From: an uncultured Clostridia bacterium
Lineage (GTDB): Bacteria; Bacillota; Clostridia; UBA1381; UMGS1253
Assembly: GCA_934457145.1 (NCBI GenBank)
Contig: CAKSHP010000049.1
Coordinates: 1 to 8,099, forward strand
Direction of reading: 5' to 3'
DNA: 8,099 nt
Positions 1 through 6,066 of the stretch are shown here, in pieces. Positions within the stretch are counted from its first letter, which is position 1; each line of letters begins with the position of its first letter. The notes beneath the pieces were generated by a model. The model was not told the origin of the DNA. It saw only the letters and a list, made by a program, of their open reading frames with translations, and searched no databases. Made by a program: the position numbers and the translations under genes.

Positions 1-43
1 ATACTTGGCGGGTGACTGCCCGGGAAAGTAGAACGTTGCCGAC
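1..43 (+). rRNA. rrf: 5S rRNA, 3' end (partial, cut by window edge)
   Basis: The first 43 or so bases match the conserved 3' third of bacterial 5S rRNA. The TACTTGG...GACTGCCCGGGAAAGTAG segment is the helix IV-V region, and the GTTGCC near 35-40 is the 3' strand of helix I that pairs with the missing 5' end. 5S is normally the last gene of a 16S-23S-5S operon, and a T-tailed hairpin follows 8 nt later, which fits. The exact 3' end (about 42-45) is approximate because the 5' partner strand is outside the window. Recognition is from memory of clostridial 5S sequences, not from an alignment. Confidence 0.9.
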
Positions 44-50
44 ATAAACG

Positions 51-87
51 AAAGCTTCTTGCTGCATTTGCAGCAGGGAGCTTTTTT
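51..87 (+). terminator. Rho-independent terminator of the rRNA operon
   Basis: AAAGCTTCTTGCTGC (51-65) pairs with GCAGCAGGGAGCTTT (69-83), allowing G-U pairs, around a 3-4 nt loop. The stem runs into a T-rich tail at 82-87. It lies directly after the 5S end, where an rRNA operon terminator is expected. Confidence 0.9.
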
Positions 88-162
88 GTGTTTATGGGGG
101 GGAGAAGAAGAAATAAGAGAATTGCGATTTGAAAGAAAGCGGTTTTTGTTGTAATAAAGAAT

Positions 163-237
163 TTGCGCAGGCAGCGTGTGTAAGTGTGGTAACATATTAA
201 GCAAGGCTGTACTAATAAATCAAGGGATTGATCCAGA
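163..237 (+). pseudogene. 23S rRNA 3'-end remnant downstream of 5S
   Basis: The stretch reads like the last 70-75 nt of a bacterial 23S rRNA. It has GTGTGTAAGTG (176-186), matching E. coli GTGTGTAAGCG, then GGTAACATATTAAGC, then TGTACTAATAAATCAAGGG (208-226), the counterpart of the universal GGTACTAATGAACCGTGAGG segment, and it ends in TTGATCC, like the usual CTTGACC/CTTAACC terminus. Upstream of about 163 the similarity to 23S fades, so the fragment is 5'-truncated and cannot be a working rRNA. It sits after the 5S gene, whereas 23S normally precedes 5S. It may be the scar of a deleted tandem rRNA operon, a recombination product between operons, or an assembly join. A reading frame open through the same bases is a by-product. 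Confidence 0.75.
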
Positions 238-270
238 GAGTATGGAAGTAAAACAAGTTAAAAAACAAGA

Positions 271-309
271 AAACACCGGCATCATATAAAAAAATGCCGG
301 TGTTTTTTT
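271..309 (+). terminator. Rho-independent terminator after the 23S remnant
   Basis: AAACACCGGCAT (271-282) and ATGCCGGTGTTT (294-305) form a perfect 12-bp stem around an 11-nt A-rich loop, followed directly by a T run to 309. It is a strong terminator with no protein gene ahead of it. It most likely belonged to the operon that supplied the 23S fragment, or acts as a second stop for the rRNA transcript. Confidence 0.92.
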
Positions 310-520
310 GACTTTTTTCGGAGATTATTTAGTTTGAAAAATATTATGTTTTAATTCCAAAGCTTAGAAATTTGATTAAAAATTCAGACATTTTTTTGCG
401 CATTGGTTAGCGCTTTTTACTCTATAAACAATATGCGCCGCAAACAAAACAGCTTATTTGGAAAGTTTTTTATCTGCAAGAAATATTTGAAACATTTTGC
501 CGAAAAATTACATAATTGTA
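310..520. other. Intergenic, no gene seen
   Basis: This is AT-rich spacer between the rRNA tail and the surface-protein operon. No reading frame with a ribosome binding site was found on either strand. The only structure noted is a short GCGC...GCGC pair near 398-413 followed by a T run, too weak to call a terminator. Confidence 0.6.
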
Positions 521-549
521 TTGACAATCTATTATATAAATGGTAAAAT
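521..549 (+). promoter_or_regulatory. Sigma-A promoter of the secreted-protein operon
   Basis: A perfect -35 TTGACA (521-526), a 17-bp spacer and -10 TAAAAT (544-549) predict a start near 556. That is about 50 nt before the AGGAGGG ribosome binding site at 589-595. AT-rich DNA lies upstream. No operator is evident. Confidence 0.85.
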
Positions 550-588
550 GATAGCGGATAGTAAAATAATGTTATTACAGATAAATAC

Positions 589-631
589 AGGAGGGCAAAA
601 AAGATGTTAAAAAAGGCATAGAATTTTATTA
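589..631 (+). other. Ribosome binding site and start codon cut off by a frameshift
   Basis: A strong ribosome binding site, AGGAGGG (589-595), is correctly spaced from ATG at 604. That frame reads MLKKA and stops at TAG (619-621). Removing one A from the A6 run at 609-614 joins this ATG to the frame of the next gene and gives MLKRHRILLMVLMFCAL, a classic signal-peptide start with a basic n-region and hydrophobic core. The frame used downstream has its own stop at 608-610, so it cannot extend to 604 as the sequence stands. Homopolymer sequencing error, a genuine mutation, or slippage-based switching are all possible. The shift needed is +1, which does not match the common -1 slippery-site mechanism. 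Confidence 0.8.
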
Positions 632-1294
632 ATGGTACTGATGTTTTGTGCTTTAAGCTTTAATGTTTCATATGCGCTTGAAAGCGAAAATCAGAAAGCT
701 GTTGAATGTAATGTGAATTTGGTTTATAATAATAAATATCATGAACGAATTATCAAACCGAATGAAAAGATGTCTGTTTTAACGTCTGTAACAAACAATT
801 CGGAGCAAGTAAGAGATTTAATATGTTATATAGCAGAATATGATGCGTCGGGGAAATTGGTTAAACTGGAAGTCGGAGCAGAAAAAAGCGTTGCGGCGGG
901 AGAAAATAAAATACAGTTTGACAAAACTTTTTCAGCGGACACAAATAATGCGAAGCCTTTTTTCTGGGACAAGAATTCAATAAGTCCGTTTTGCCGAAGT
1001 GTTGAGCTTAATGCGAGGGCACAGGATTATTACGCAGATACCTTTGAAATCGCGCAAAGATATTATACAATTGAAGTTAAAGACAAAAACTCCGGAAAGG
1101 TTTTAACAAGGAAAAGAGATAAAATTTATACCAAAGCGGAGCAGACAGACATGAGCGTAACAATTAATGAAAAGCTGTGCGGAAACGAAAATACATATAC
1201 CGTTTTGCAGACATTTGAAAATAATACATACAGACATGTTATGAGCGAAAATAAAATTTGCGGTTTTAAAATTGATTTGAGTGCATTTAATTAA
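632..1294 (+). CDS. Small secreted Ig-like protein, start disrupted
   Basis: The open part encodes 220 residues from ATG 632, but that ATG has no ribosome binding site. The intended start is almost certainly ATG 604, one base out of frame. With the frame restored, the protein has an N-terminal signal peptide that would be cleaved near the VSYA-LES junction, about residue 24. Residues ~35-115 resemble the beta-sandwich modules found in clostridial secreted proteins and polysaccharide-degrading enzymes: a CYIAEYDASGKLVKL strand pair, a KSVAAGENKIQF turn, and an AKPFFWDKNSISPFC ending that recalls the usual KAFLWDSL..M.PL pattern. The rest (~120-220) is not recognised. No catalytic motif or sortase signal is visible. 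It is the first gene of an operon, with 26 bp to the next gene and no terminator between. It is probably exported and may bind or accompany the large partner protein. Confidence 0.8.
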   Translation: MVLMFCALSFNVSYALESENQKAVECNVNLVYNNKYHERIIKPNEKMSVLTSVTNNSEQVRDLICYIAEYDASGKLVKLEVGAEKSVAAGENKIQFDKTFSADTNNAKPFFWDKNSISPFCRSVELNARAQDYYADTFEIAQRYYTIEVKDKNSGKVLTRKRDKIYTKAEQTDMSVTINEKLCGNENTYTVLQTFENNTYRHVMSENKICGFKIDLSAFN

Positions 1295-1320
1295 AAATAT
1301 TAAAAGAGGGTGAAAATATT

Positions 1321-4146
1321 ATGAAAAAAGTATTGGCGCTGGTGCTATGTGTGATGCAGATTTTGTGCACTGCCGTGTTTGCCGACGGAGGTGCGGTAGT
1401 TATAGGAGATATCGGCAGTGAAAGTTTGTTTACGGGCAGTGCGTCGGAGCATTTTTTGCTGCTTTCAAGCGGCGGTGTGGTGTCGGCATGGGGAAAAAAC
1501 GACTCGGGGCAGTGCGCAGCGGAAAAAAGCGAGTATATAAACGCTCCGAATTACATTGAATTTGAAACAAAAATAACAAAAGTTTCTGCCGGGGCGGATT
1601 TCAGCATTGCGCTTGACGAAAACGGCGACGCATGGGGCTGGGGCAGCAACAAAAATCATCAGATAAGCACAAAAGATATAGAGTGTTTTGAAAAGCCCGT
1701 AAAAATTGAAAGCGAAATTAAAGATATTGCCGCGGGAAATAATTTTGCGCTTTTTTTGAAAAATGACGGAAGCATTTATGTTTCGGGCGGAGAAGATAAG
1801 CTTTCGAAAGCCGACTATACAAAAGGGGAGGCGGCTTGCAGGGTAGCTGTGCGCAAAAATAATATTATCGTTTTAACGCAGAGCGGAAAGGTGTATAACT
1901 TAAAGTATAACGAGACGGAGGCGAAAGCGGTTGAGTTTGATGAAAATAAAACGATACTGTCCGTTTCTGCCGGCGCGGAACACGGCGTTATACTTGCGTA
2001 TTCGGAAGATGAGGCATATGTATATACATTCGGCAACAATAAAAACCATCAGCTTGGAATTGATGCCGACAATCTGCCTGAAACGAATGTGGCACAGTTG
2101 GTTTTAACGCTTTCCTATGATGAGCAAACGAATATAAATGTTGTCACGGGTGATTATTCGACTTTTGTTGATGTTTATGAAACAGTATCGTCTATGAGCG
2201 AGATTTTTGAGTATTGTTTCGGAAGCGGCTGTTATTATATGTCCGAGTCGGTTGACGATTACGGCTTATATAAAAGAGGATTTGAAGAAGATGTTATTAA
2301 AGAACCGCAAAGAAGAGATACGGCACATTTGATGATTGCGGCGGGAAACAAAAAAAGCATTGCCTACAGATTTGACGATGCAATAGAAGTTTTCGGGGAC
2401 GGCGAAAATCCGAAAGTGACTCATATACTGCAAAGCGAACAGGCACAGACGATGTATCCTTATCAGTATGAAAATCTTAAATATCAGGACGTTACGGTTA
2501 ATTTTATTAAAATAGACAACACAAATTTTGATAAATATGCAGATGATTATTTGTATTGGCAGTATGTTGACGCTCACCGCTTTAAAGTTAAGATAAAAGA
2601 TTTTATTTCGGGGCTCGGTATGTCGGAATTTGACGAGGCAATCGGGCTTGTGCGTTTAGACAAAGATGTTACAAACGAGCCAAGAAAAGTCGGCGCGGTT
2701 TTGCAGAAAATATGGAATTTTGAAAACGGCGGCGAGTTTTACAAAGCCGCAGACATTGAGGCGGAGCACGGAAAAGAGGACGGAACGCGGATTGAAATAT
2801 CGGCATTTGTGCGCGAGTTTCGCCGCGAAAAAGAGCTTAACATACCGGAAAACACAGAGGTGTTTTTCAGCAATCCGGAAAAAATTACGGAAAACACAAA
2901 GCTCGGCTTGTATATCTACGGATTGCCGAAAGGGTGCAGCGCCGAAACGGAAAGCATAAACGCAAACAAAATTGTTTTAAAATTAAACGGCAATTCAAAC
3001 TGCGATATGGATTATGACACCAAATTAAACATATGTTATGTTTACAACACAAAAAATCCGCAAAGCACAGGCTATGTCGGCGATTTTGATTTAGAAAACA
3101 TCAGCGCCGGCAAAAAAACGCTTGACGGCTTTGTTATAAAATCTGCGGAAAACACGCCTGAGGTTCTTTTGGCATCGGCGGAGCTTGTTTCGGGAAAAGA
3201 AAACGCAAAAAAAATTATGCTGACGCTCACGGGCGGAGAATTTTTTCAGGGGCTTGCCGCTGCGGAGTGGGAAATTAAAGGCTCGCCGTATCTTTCGGTT
3301 TCAGAGATTAACCGAATTGACGACACTCACGCCGAGGCAGTGATTTCCGGAAACAGCGCAGATAAGTACAGCGATTATGAAATAACCGTTATCTGCGGTG
3401 CGTCGCAGTATTCGGACAGCAGATATTATGATGAAACAACGGGCAGCTTTACAAACGCAGCGCTCTCGTCAAATGCGATAAAAATAAGCAAACAGAAAAA
3501 GACGAACGGCGGATTTAACGGCTCCGGCATTTCGGGCAAAAAAACGTATAGCGTGAAATTTGAAACAAACGGCGGAAATGCAATGCAAATCCAAAAAGTG
3601 ACTGAGGGCGAAGCTTTGGGAGAGGTGAAAGCTGCTTTAAAGGACGGTTATGTGTTTGACGGCTGGTATTATGATAAAGAGCTTACAAAACCGTATGATC
3701 CGGGCGCAAAGATAAATGTCGGCATAACGCTTTATGCATCGTGGAAAACAGATCACGCAAGACAGATTATACTGACTGTCGGCGAGACGAAAGCACAGGT
3801 GTTCGGCAAAATCGTGCAAAATGATGTTGCTCCGCTTATATCGGAAAACCGAACTATGATGCCGTCAAGGTTTGCGGCAGAAAGCCTGGGCGCAAAAGTT
3901 TTATGGGACGGCGAAACAAAAACGGTTACGATAAAGGGCAAAAACGTTTCTTCAAATGAAGAAGTTACGATTATTATCGTGATAGGAGATAATAAAGCGT
4001 ATGTAAACGGAAAGGAAACCGAGCTTGAAACGCCTGCGTTTATCCAAAACGACAGAACATACACTCCTCTCAGATTTATATGCGAAAACCTCGGCGCATC
4101 CGTCACATGGAATAAAGACACCCGGCAAATAACAATAACAAAATAA
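1321..4146 (+). CDS. Large secreted protein: RCC1-like repeats, InlB-type repeat, copper-amine-oxidase-N-like C-terminus
   Basis: The product is 941 residues, starting at ATG 1321 with AGAGGGTG (1305-1312) 8 nt upstream. Residues 1-21 are a signal peptide (MKK, hydrophobic core, VFA-D). Residues ~40-365 contain degenerate RCC1/propeller-type repeats. The AG(A/N) blade motifs are at 90, 138, 217 and 341, each followed by a strand and a WG/FG motif (SAWGKNDSGQ 55-64, WGWGSNKNHQ 105-114, YTFGNNKNHQLG 235-246, EVFGDGENP 356-364). Residues ~370-735 are not recognised and look beta-rich. Residues ~742-809 are an InlB B-type (Flg_new) repeat with VKFETNGG, GYVFDGWY and LYASW. Residues ~814-941 hold two copies of the copper-amine-oxidase-N-like unit (RTMMPSRFAAESLGAKVLW; RTYTPLRFICENLGASVTW), a module common in clostridial surface proteins and thought to mediate wall association. 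No catalytic site was seen, so a binding or adhesion role is likely. It is second in the operon and is followed by a terminator. Confidence 0.9.
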   Translation: MKKVLALVLCVMQILCTAVFADGGAVVIGDIGSESLFTGSASEHFLLLSSGGVVSAWGKNDSGQCAAEKSEYINAPNYIEFETKITKVSAGADFSIALDENGDAWGWGSNKNHQISTKDIECFEKPVKIESEIKDIAAGNNFALFLKNDGSIYVSGGEDKLSKADYTKGEAACRVAVRKNNIIVLTQSGKVYNLKYNETEAKAVEFDENKTILSVSAGAEHGVILAYSEDEAYVYTFGNNKNHQLGIDADNLPETNVAQLVLTLSYDEQTNINVVTGDYSTFVDVYETVSSMSEIFEYCFGSGCYYMSESVDDYGLYKRGFEEDVIKEPQRRDTAHLMIAAGNKKSIAYRFDDAIEVFGDGENPKVTHILQSEQAQTMYPYQYENLKYQDVTVNFIKIDNTNFDKYADDYLYWQYVDAHRFKVKIKDFISGLGMSEFDEAIGLVRLDKDVTNEPRKVGAVLQKIWNFENGGEFYKAADIEAEHGKEDGTRIEISAFVREFRREKELNIPENTEVFFSNPEKITENTKLGLYIYGLPKGCSAETESINANKIVLKLNGNSNCDMDYDTKLNICYVYNTKNPQSTGYVGDFDLENISAGKKTLDGFVIKSAENTPEVLLASAELVSGKENAKKIMLTLTGGEFFQGLAAAEWEIKGSPYLSVSEINRIDDTHAEAVISGNSADKYSDYEITVICGASQYSDSRYYDETTGSFTNAALSSNAIKISKQKKTNGGFNGSGISGKKTYSVKFETNGGNAMQIQKVTEGEALGEVKAALKDGYVFDGWYYDKELTKPYDPGAKINVGITLYASWKTDHARQIILTVGETKAQVFGKIVQNDVAPLISENRTMMPSRFAAESLGAKVLWDGETKTVTIKGKNVSSNEEVTIIIVIGDNKAYVNGKETELETPAFIQNDRTYTPLRFICENLGASVTWNKDTRQITITK

Positions 4147-4156
4147 ATCGCCTGTT

Positions 4157-4189
4157 TAAAAGAGACTTTTAAAAGAAGTCTCTTTTTTT
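4157..4189 (+). terminator. Rho-independent terminator of the secreted-protein operon
   Basis: AAAAGAGACTT (4158-4168) pairs perfectly with AAGTCTCTTTT (4176-4186), with a 7-nt loop and a T7 tail. It begins 11 nt after the stop codon of the large surface protein. Confidence 0.92.
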
Positions 4190-4447
4190 GTGTGTGTAAG
4201 GCTTTCGGGCGGCAAAGATACGGGAGCAGGCTTTGGTATTATATTAACATATTTGCAGATGCTGCTACTATAAAAAATCATAAGCAAACACAAACTAATA
4301 AAATGTCGGAATTTCATACGCAGCAGACAATTGTAAAATATTTACATATAAAAAGTTGAATAATGCAAATATTTGGAAATTATGATTAAAAAAAATAGAT
4401 CACTTTCGACAAAATAAAAAATATTTTTATTTTTTTTCGTATAACTG
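4190..4447. other. AT-rich intergenic with an A/T hairpin beside the next promoter
   Basis: No gene or gene remnant was seen on either strand. The last part is strikingly AT-rich: AAAATAAAAA (4411-4420) and TTTTTATTTT (4424-4433) form a perfect 10-bp A/T inverted repeat with a 3-nt centre, followed by more T. Lying 11-37 bp upstream of the -35 box, these A and T tracts could act as an UP-like element or a bent or easily melted site. They are too weak for a terminator. Confidence 0.6.
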
Positions 4448-4476
4448 TTGACAGTTTCCAATTTTAGGGGTATAAT
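4448..4476 (+). promoter_or_regulatory. Perfect-consensus sigma-A promoter of the replication-like cassette
   Basis: TTGACA (4448-4453), a 17-bp spacer and TATAAT (4471-4476) match the consensus at all twelve positions, so transcription should start near 4483. Such a strong promoter usually needs a repressor, and a LexA-like palindrome lies immediately downstream. The promoter also shows that an apparent TTG start at 4448 cannot be the translation start, because it lies inside the -35 box. Confidence 0.92.
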
Positions 4477-4489
4477 AATGTTCGTAGAC

Positions 4490-4503
4490 AGAACTAATGT
4501 TCG
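4490..4503 (+). promoter_or_regulatory. LexA/DinR (SOS) box candidate
   Basis: AGAACTAATGTTCG contains GAAC-N4-GTTC (4491-4502), the core of the LexA operator of Gram-positive bacteria (Bacillus consensus CGAACRNRYGTTYC). Both half-sites match exactly; the outer bases and one central base deviate. It covers about +8 to +20 of the predicted transcript, where a bound repressor would block the strong promoter. A related direct repeat, AATGTTCG, occurs at 4477-4484 and 4496-4503. Damage-inducible control is inferred; no LexA gene is in the window. Confidence 0.6.
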
Positions 4504-4534
4504 AATAATGAAAGAAAATATAGGAGGGATAAAA

Positions 4535-5128
4535 ATGAATTACATAGGACTTATAAACAACTTTTGGCATATGTATAAAACAAAGCCTGTAAGCCCCGGT
4601 GCGGTGGCTTTGTTTTTTGTGCTGCTCAATCAGGCAAACATAAGGATGTGGGAGCTGCCGATATGCGTTACAAACGAATTTTTAACTGCCGATATGCACA
4701 CGAGCAAGTCGTCGTTTTTGCGCTACAGAGAAGAACTTAAGCAAAACGGATATATAGGATTTAAGCCAAAGAGCCGTTTTATGGGAAGCGAGTACGGAAT
4801 TTACGTTAAAGATGCTAAAACTTCTTTTCATGGCGCCATGTGCGGTGCTAAAGATGATGCCGGGACCGCGTGCGGTTTAAAAACCGAAAATGAAACCGGG
4901 CGCGGACTTTCTACTTATAATATAAAAACAAAGACAAAAAATTCAAACAAAAATTTTAAAAATAAATATAATAATTATGAGATTTATAATTCGGGAAGAT
5001 ACGACTTTGAAAAAATCGAGGCTGCGGCAAGAAAGAAACTCCTTGCGGCTATAGAAAAGGCAAAAAGCGAAGAAAACAGGGAAGAAAACGGGGAAGAAGA
5101 AAATAGGGAAAATGAAAAAAGTTTGTAG
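4535..5128 (+). CDS. DnaD-N-like winged-helix phage-type replication protein
   Basis: The product is 197 residues. ATG 4535 was chosen because AGGAGGG (4522-4528) lies 6 nt upstream and longer versions would run into the promoter. Residues 1-92 resemble the N-terminal winged helix of DnaD-like and replisome-organiser proteins of clostridial phages and integrative elements: an INNFWHMY opening, PVSPGAVALFFVLLNQAN, VTNEFLTADMHTSKSSFLRYREELKQNGYI as the recognition helix, then a GSEYGIYV wing. In this family the fold binds origin DNA and helps recruit the helicase. Residues ~126-150 form the lysine/asparagine-rich linker (YNIKTKTKN...) typical after that domain. The usual DnaB_2-type C-terminal domain is missing; a charged helix and an acidic EENR/EENG tail (177-195) take its place. 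The protein is therefore shortened, or acts as a DNA binder only. It lies 71 bp upstream of the next gene and probably shares its transcript. The function is inferred from resemblance. Confidence 0.8.
   Translation: MNYIGLINNFWHMYKTKPVSPGAVALFFVLLNQANIRMWELPICVTNEFLTADMHTSKSSFLRYREELKQNGYIGFKPKSRFMGSEYGIYVKDAKTSFHGAMCGAKDDAGTACGLKTENETGRGLSTYNIKTKTKNSNKNFKNKYNNYEIYNSGRYDFEKIEAAARKKLLAAIEKAKSEENREENGEEENRENEKSL
5069..5113 (+). repeat. Short tandem coding repeat (Glu/Asn-rich tail)
   Basis: GAAGAAAACAGG-like 12-bp units recur about three and a half times with slight drift, encoding EENR, EENG, EEENR, EN. They extend the acidic C-terminus of the DnaD-like protein. Repeat-number variation here would change only tail length because the unit is a multiple of three. 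Confidence 0.6.
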
Positions 5129-5199
5129 TAGCAGAAAGGTGTTTGGAGATAAAATATAGTTGTTTAAAAAATTGATTTGACAAAAAGGAGAGATGGAAT

Positions 5200-5688
5200 A
5201 TGCGAAAGAACAACACACATGATTATGCGGTTTCGGCGCTTTTCATGTATGCAAAGGAAAACTATCCGAAAAGCGAAATGTTTTTGGAAAAGCTAAGAGA
5301 GGCAGAGAGGGAGTATCTGGAGTTTGCAAGGGAAAATAAAAAGGCGTCAAAGCTGAAATTCAGGAAAATGTTTGAAAAAGTTGCGGAAATAAGAAGTATT
5401 TATCTTGATGTGCTGGCGATAGAACAGGCGCTGTATATTAATGATGACGAGCGGAGCAGGCTTATTTTGGAGTGTGTGAAAAGGGTTTATTTTGAGGCGG
5501 GGAAATACGGCACAAAAAAGGGGCTTATAGATTCTTTGTGTGTGCGGGCGTCGATGGATTTACACATATCGGTTTCAAGCGTTTACATATATCTTGCCGA
5601 GGCGCTGAGAAGATTTTGTTTAAGCCGCGGACTTCGGCTTGACGCGCCTCGTGCAAAAAGCATAAAAACACTTAAAAGAAAGCAGTAA
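5200..5688 (+). CDS. Small protein with sigma-region-4-like helix-turn-helix, phage-regulator type
   Basis: The product is 162 residues from ATG 5200; AAGGAG (5185-5190) sits 9 nt upstream, so the start is firm. The family is not identified with certainty. The THDYAVSALFMYA opening resembles small sigma-like proteins seen in Firmicute prophages. Residues ~28-80 are a charged, probably coiled helical region. Residues ~113-142 (CVRASMDLHISVSSVYIYLAEALRRF) look like a helix-turn-helix of the sigma region 4 type, where the S-x-x-x-V-Y turn and the A-L-R-R-F helix would contact DNA. The tail is basic (KSIKTLKRKQ). There is no signal peptide or membrane segment, so it is cytoplasmic. It follows the DnaD-like gene with no terminator or convincing promoter between, so both probably answer to the same LexA-like site. 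No clear terminator follows within 120 bp. It may be a transcription activator or a DNA-binding accessory factor. Confidence 0.75.
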   Translation: MRKNNTHDYAVSALFMYAKENYPKSEMFLEKLREAEREYLEFARENKKASKLKFRKMFEKVAEIRSIYLDVLAIEQALYINDDERSRLILECVKRVYFEAGKYGTKKGLIDSLCVRASMDLHISVSSVYIYLAEALRRFCLSRGLRLDAPRAKSIKTLKRKQ

Positions 5689-5814
5689 AAGCGGTGTGTA
5701 AAATATAGCATTTTCGCCATAAATTAAAATGATAAATTTGTATTATTTCACAAATAATTAAAATTTTCGTCATCTTTTTTTAAAATAATAAATAATATGA
5801 GCGATATTGCAAAA

Positions 5815-5842
5815 ATTTTTATTGCATTGATTTTTATTGCAT
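5815..5842 (+). repeat. Tandem 13-bp direct repeat over the transporter promoter
   Basis: ATTTTTATTGCAT occurs at 5815-5827 and again at 5830-5842, a 15-bp period. The second copy ends at the T of the extended -10 motif, and the first covers the -35 position. A TGCAA at 5808-5812 is also inverted relative to the TTGCA at 5822-5826. This placement suits a regulator site, but no known operator was recognised. Confidence 0.55.
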
Positions 5843-5850
5843 GGTATACT
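5822..5850 (+). promoter_or_regulatory. Extended -10 promoter of the Na+/Pi transporter
   Basis: TGGTATACT (5842-5850) is an extended -10 (TG-N-TATACT). At 17 bp upstream lies only TTGCAT (5822-5827), a poor -35. The predicted start near 5857 would give a leader of about 210 nt. The weak -35 inside a direct repeat suggests activator or repressor control. Confidence 0.65.
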
Positions 5851-5856
5851 ATATAA

Positions 5857-6066
5857 GGACGGCTGTGGATTTTTAACATCAGGATTTAAAGCTACTTTAC
5901 AACCGGTGCGATTTGGGCAGGATTTAACCGCCCGTGCGAAAATTTTTCCGCTTTGATCATAAAACGCACCCGGACGTAATAATTTCTTATCATTTTTTTT
6001 TGCCCTGTCGATAAGAGATTTTGACTACTATTTGCGCCGACACAGGGCGGCGGAATGGAGATTATT
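5857..6066 (+). promoter_or_regulatory. Long structured 5' leader of the transporter gene, possible cis-regulatory RNA
   Basis: No ATG occurs before 6055, so this is non-coding. CCGGTGCG (5903-5910) can pair with CGCACCCGG (5965-5973), one base bulged, enclosing a small GGGC/GCCC stem (5915-5918 with 5930-5933). AATTTCTTATC (5981-5991) pairs with GATAAGAGATT (6010-6020), one G-U. GCCCTGT (6002-6008), in that hairpin's loop, pairs with ACAGGGC (6042-6048), next to the ribosome binding site, giving pseudoknot geometry. CCGCCC (5928-5933) could instead pair with GGGCGG (6045-6050). CAGGATTTAA repeats at 5880-5889 and 5918-5927. A T9 tract lies at 5993-6001 without a stem directly before it. No known riboswitch class was recognised. 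Confidence 0.5.

Noticed and set aside
158..289. Open frame ending at TAA 287-289 with a CKCG motif, looking like a small zinc-ribbon-type peptide or gene tail
   Set aside because: It has no ribosome binding site, and its bases match the 3' end of 23S rRNA, which explains the apparent conservation.
398..418. GCGC...GCGC followed by T run as a terminator
   Set aside because: The stem has only 4 bp and there is no transcript to end there.
2666..2959. 97-codon + strand frame inside the large surface-protein gene
   Set aside because: It is an out-of-frame overlap with a basic, low-quality composition and no start signals.
4448..4534. N-terminal extension of the DnaD-like protein from a TTG at 4448
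   Set aside because: The TTG is part of the -35 box, and the extension spans the promoter and operator. ATG 4535 has a strong ribosome binding site.
5177..5182. TTGACA just before the sigma-like gene as an internal promoter
   Set aside because: The expected -10 position falls at the start codon and carries no TATAAT-like sequence.
5737..5758. AT-rich palindromes (TTTGT...ACAAA and ATTATTT-CAC-AAATAAT) between the sigma-like gene and the transporter
   Set aside because: They are short, A/T-only and about 100 bp from the promoter, so they cannot be separated from background in AT-rich spacer or called a terminator.
6055..6066. Earlier ATG for the transporter
   Set aside because: GGAG at 6057-6060 is ideally spaced for ATG 6067, while 6055 has only a poorly spaced GGGCGG upstream. 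The difference is four residues and cannot be excluded.
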